In this document: in pieces, positions 13,522 to 15,627 of the stretch
Layout of the letters: each line of letters starts with the position of its first letter
Numbering within the stretch: the first letter of the stretch is position 1
Source of the DNA: an uncultured Bacteroidales bacterium
GTDB taxonomy: Bacteria; Bacteroidota; Bacteroidia; Bacteroidales; Paludibacteraceae
DNA: 15,627 nt
Assembly (NCBI GenBank): GCA_937885465.1
Contig: CAKZZM010000017.1
Coordinates: 1-15,627, forward strand
Direction: 5' to 3'
Position numbers and translations under genes: made by a program
Notes under the pieces: generated by a model
Seen by the model: only the letters and a program-made list of their open reading frames with translations
Told to the model about the DNA's origin: nothing
Database searches by the model: none

Positions 13522-15462
13522 TCATAACTTATACTGAACGAATGCTTCTATAGCTTCGTAGTTAGCGAGACCGAGGCGAGCATATAGTTCAGCGGTAGCA
13601 TGATTGCGGTCTTCTGCGCGTTGCCAGAACAGTCGTTCATCATCCCCCATAAAGGGTGCGGACTCCATCTGAGATTGGTGCTTAAGAATAGTGTTTCTCT
13701 TATGTCTCAGTTCTTCAGGCGACATAGGCACTGCCATCTCAATAAGGTCCACCTCCCACTCCATCCACGCACCGCGGTACATCCATATACGGCAGTCTTG
13801 CAACCATTTCTCCGTTGCCTTTAACTCATCGAGCGCAGCAAGCACGGCATCAAGGCATACCTTATGGGTGCCATGCGGGTCTGCAAGGTCGCCTGCTACG
13901 AATATTTCGTGGGGTTTGATTGTCAGCAGCAAATTCTTGACAATATCCACATCCCTCTGACTAAGGTTTCCTTTCTTAATAGTACCCGTTTCGTAAAAAG
14001 GCAGATTAAGAAAATGGATATGGTCTTCGTGCAGTCCCATATATCGATCGGCAGCAGTGGCTTCACCTCGACGGATAAGAGCCTTGAGGTCGAGAATTTG
14101 GCGCGGAGTGAAATCAGAGAGTGCGAGTCTTTGACTCTTGCTCCCTGATATTACGGTATCATAGCCGTTGAGGAAATCGAGGAAGTACTGCAGATTAGAG
14201 TCGTCGACGGCAATACATCCTGATGTCTCATACGCCACATGTACATTATGCCCTTGCTTTATAAGACGCTGGAAAGTGCCCCCCATCGATATCACATCGT
14301 CATCGGGATGAGGTGAGAAGATAAGCACATCTTTCGGGTATGGTTTGGCTCGTTCGGGACGGTTGGAATCATCCGCATTAGGCTTACCTCCCGGCCAGCC
14401 CGTAATAGTATGTTGAAGGTCGTTGAATACTTTGATATTACAATCGTATGCCGAGCCGTAGAGCGTAATAAGTTCTGATAATCCGTAGTCGTTATAGTCG
14501 CGGTTCGTCAGTTTGAGAATAGGCTTACCCGTTTGTTCACAAAGCCATACTATGGCTCGGCGTGTGAGAGCATCGTCCCACTCGCATGTAGTTACTAACC
14601 ACGGGTGGTGCAAGCGTGTGAGTCGGGTTGCAGCTCCGAGGTCGCAGAATATATGCGCATTATCGTGCATCTGCAATGCGGATGCAGGACAGGCTGTATC
14701 AACCGTGCCTTCCACAGCCGACAAAATCTGCGGGGCTTTGTGTTCGCCCCATGCACATAGCAAAATCTCTTTGGCCTGCAGAATAGTACCTAACCCCATA
14801 GTGATAGCAAGTGGCGGCACCTGCTCAACGGTACCGAAGAGAGGTTTAGCGTCTTCCTTGGAATTATTATCAAGCACCACTAATCGGGTAGCACTCCGCA
14901 TTGGCGAACCGGGTTCATTGAAACCGATATTACCATTGCGCCCAATGCCGAGCAGTTGCAAGTCCACTCCTCCTAATTCCTGCATCTTACGCTCCAACTG
15001 TGCAATCATATTAAGCAGTTCTTTCTGCTCTTTGGACGCATCAAAAGTATAGATATTCTCTGCAGGAATGTCCACGCGACTAATCAACCCGTCATAAATC
15101 TGCCCGTAGCAGGCAGCATCAATAGTCGGCAATGGACAATACTCAAAGAGGTTAAAGAGAATAACATTACGGAAACTGAGGTTTTCTTCCCTGTGCATAC
15201 GGACAAGTTCCGCGAACACATCAGTCATAGTTTGTCCGCTGACGAGTGACAACACTAAATGACTGTTACTCTTCTGTTTCTCGCGTATGCAGTCGGCGAT
15301 ATGATGCGCTGCTGCTACTGCTCCCTCCCGCGCCGTTTCATAAATGGTGGTAGGGATTTTTTCCATACGACTGACACGACTCAATTCCAACACATCATCA
15401 GTGCGGAAGAGATACTCAGGAACACGAGTAAAACTAATTTCAGATGAAAGATTCTGACGCAT
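13522..15462 (-). CDS. NagB-like (glucosamine-6-phosphate deaminase fold) / LmbE-PIG-L deacetylase fusion protein
   Basis: A two-domain protein of about 646 residues. I choose the ATG at 15462 (MRQNLSSEISF) over the TTG at 15477; numbering here is from the TTG. Residues about 40-280 have the NagB/6-phosphogluconolactonase fold, seen in LGIGRNGNIGFNEPGSP (about 175-191). Residues about 383-560 are an LmbE/PIG-L-type deacetylase domain with the metal site SPHPDDDVISMGG (388-400) and GDLADPHGTH (about 530). Such fusions are known in Bacteroidetes, usually annotated as glucosamine-6-phosphate deaminase. The NagB domain lacks several E. coli catalytic residues: Asp72 becomes Phe in NLFEYCPL, and Asp141 and His143 become Asn in RNGNIGF; Glu148 is kept. 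Its own deaminase activity is therefore doubtful. A role in amino-sugar metabolism is inferred. It is convergent with the rha operon, probably unrelated to it, and looks lower in GC than its neighbours. Confidence 0.82.
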   Translation of the reverse strand: MRQNLSSEISFTRVPEYLFRTDDVLELSRVSRMEKIPTTIYETAREGAVAAAHHIADCIREKQKSNSHLVLSLVSGQTMTDVFAELVRMHREENLSFRNVILFNLFEYCPLPTIDAACYGQIYDGLISRVDIPAENIYTFDASKEQKELLNMIAQLERKMQELGGVDLQLLGIGRNGNIGFNEPGSPMRSATRLVVLDNNSKEDAKPLFGTVEQVPPLAITMGLGTILQAKEILLCAWGEHKAPQILSAVEGTVDTACPASALQMHDNAHIFCDLGAATRLTRLHHPWLVTTCEWDDALTRRAIVWLCEQTGKPILKLTNRDYNDYGLSELITLYGSAYDCNIKVFNDLQHTITGWPGGKPNADDSNRPERAKPYPKDVLIFSPHPDDDVISMGGTFQRLIKQGHNVHVAYETSGCIAVDDSNLQYFLDFLNGYDTVISGSKSQRLALSDFTPRQILDLKALIRRGEATAADRYMGLHEDHIHFLNLPFYETGTIKKGNLSQRDVDIVKNLLLTIKPHEIFVAGDLADPHGTHKVCLDAVLAALDELKATEKWLQDCRIWMYRGAWMEWEVDLIEMAVPMSPEELRHKRNTILKHQSQMESAPFMGDDERLFWQRAEDRNHATAELYARLGLANYEAIEAFVQYKL

Positions 15463-15496
15463 AATATCATTTACCAAATTAATTATTGACCACTCT

Positions 15497-15627
15497 TGAA
15501 CGCTCGGATGCGTTCTCCACTCCGGATGTCGGCATTCAATGCCGACTTTATAAAGACGAGAGATATGAACGCTCGGAGACGTTCTCCACTCCGGATGTCG
15601 GCATTCAATGCCGACTTTATAAAGACG
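15497..15627. repeat. Two tandem copies of a 62-bp palindromic repeat (69-bp period), running off the window
   Basis: Copy 1 is 15497-15558 and copy 2 is 15566-15627. They differ at only two bases (15509-15510 against 15578-15579) and are separated by the 7 bases AGAGATA. Each copy holds three palindromes in a row: GAACGC/GCGTTC with a 6-base loop (copy 1, 15498-15515), GTCGGCAT/ATGCCGAC with loop TCA (15528-15546 and 15597-15615), and CTTTATAAAG (15546-15555 and 15615-15624). It lies upstream of the NagB-like gene. The number of further copies is not known because the window ends exactly at the end of copy 2. Confidence 0.85.

Noticed and set aside
15497..15627. CRISPR array
   Set aside because: Only two units are visible, the conserved part is 62 of 69 bases and the spacer is 7 bases, which is unlike the CRISPR repeat/spacer pattern. 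No cas gene is present.

Overview
This window looks like a chromosomal segment of a gut- or rumen-type Bacteroidales bacterium (phylum Bacteroidota). The support is a hybrid two-component system (HTCS) sensor-regulator, a secreted GH2 enzyme of Bacteroidetes type, a double-domain NagB-like/LmbE protein, and start regions with the Bacteroidetes -7 box TAnnTTTG and no clear Shine-Dalgarno sequence. The genus cannot be fixed from the sequence.

Layout. Positions 1-139 hold a leftward promoter inside a 17-bp inverted repeat and the first ten codons of a gene leaving the left edge, possibly an IS66-type tnpB. A secreted GH2 beta-galactosidase-like enzyme (140-2575, minus) follows. Next is an HTCS gene (2629-6482, minus), broken into two frames by a one-base deletion in a G tract near 4921-4924. 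A 172-bp divergent promoter region (6483-6654) separates it from a plus-strand operon: PL4 rhamnogalacturonan lyase (6655-8367), rhamnulokinase RhaB (8372-9754), an L-arabinose-isomerase-like sugar isomerase (9785-11212), an MFS sugar porter (11320-12675) and rhamnulose-1-phosphate aldolase RhaD (12656-13474). A 14-bp-stem hairpin (13488-13521) separates the operon from a convergent gene for a NagB-like/LmbE fusion protein (13522-15462, minus). The right edge (15497-15627) is two copies of a 69-bp-period palindromic repeat whose core recurs in the 13488-13521 hairpin.

How it works together. The lyase cuts the rhamnose-galacturonate backbone of rhamnogalacturonan I, and the GH2 enzyme may trim galactose-containing side chains. 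Freed L-rhamnose would enter through the MFS porter, be isomerised to L-rhamnulose, phosphorylated by RhaB and split by RhaD into dihydroxyacetone phosphate and L-lactaldehyde. The HTCS, transcribed divergently from the lyase, is the natural candidate regulator, but as read it cannot make a full-length protein. The window has no SusC/SusD pair, no unsaturated rhamnogalacturonyl hydrolase, no RhaA-family rhamnose isomerase, no lactaldehyde reductase and no AraC-type RhaR, so the pathway depends on genes elsewhere.

The most interesting points are the arabinose-isomerase-type protein in the rhamnose isomerase slot, the lyase heading a cytoplasmic sugar-catabolism operon, the palindromic repeat family around the NagB-like gene, the altered catalytic residues of the NagB-like domain, and the HTCS frameshift.
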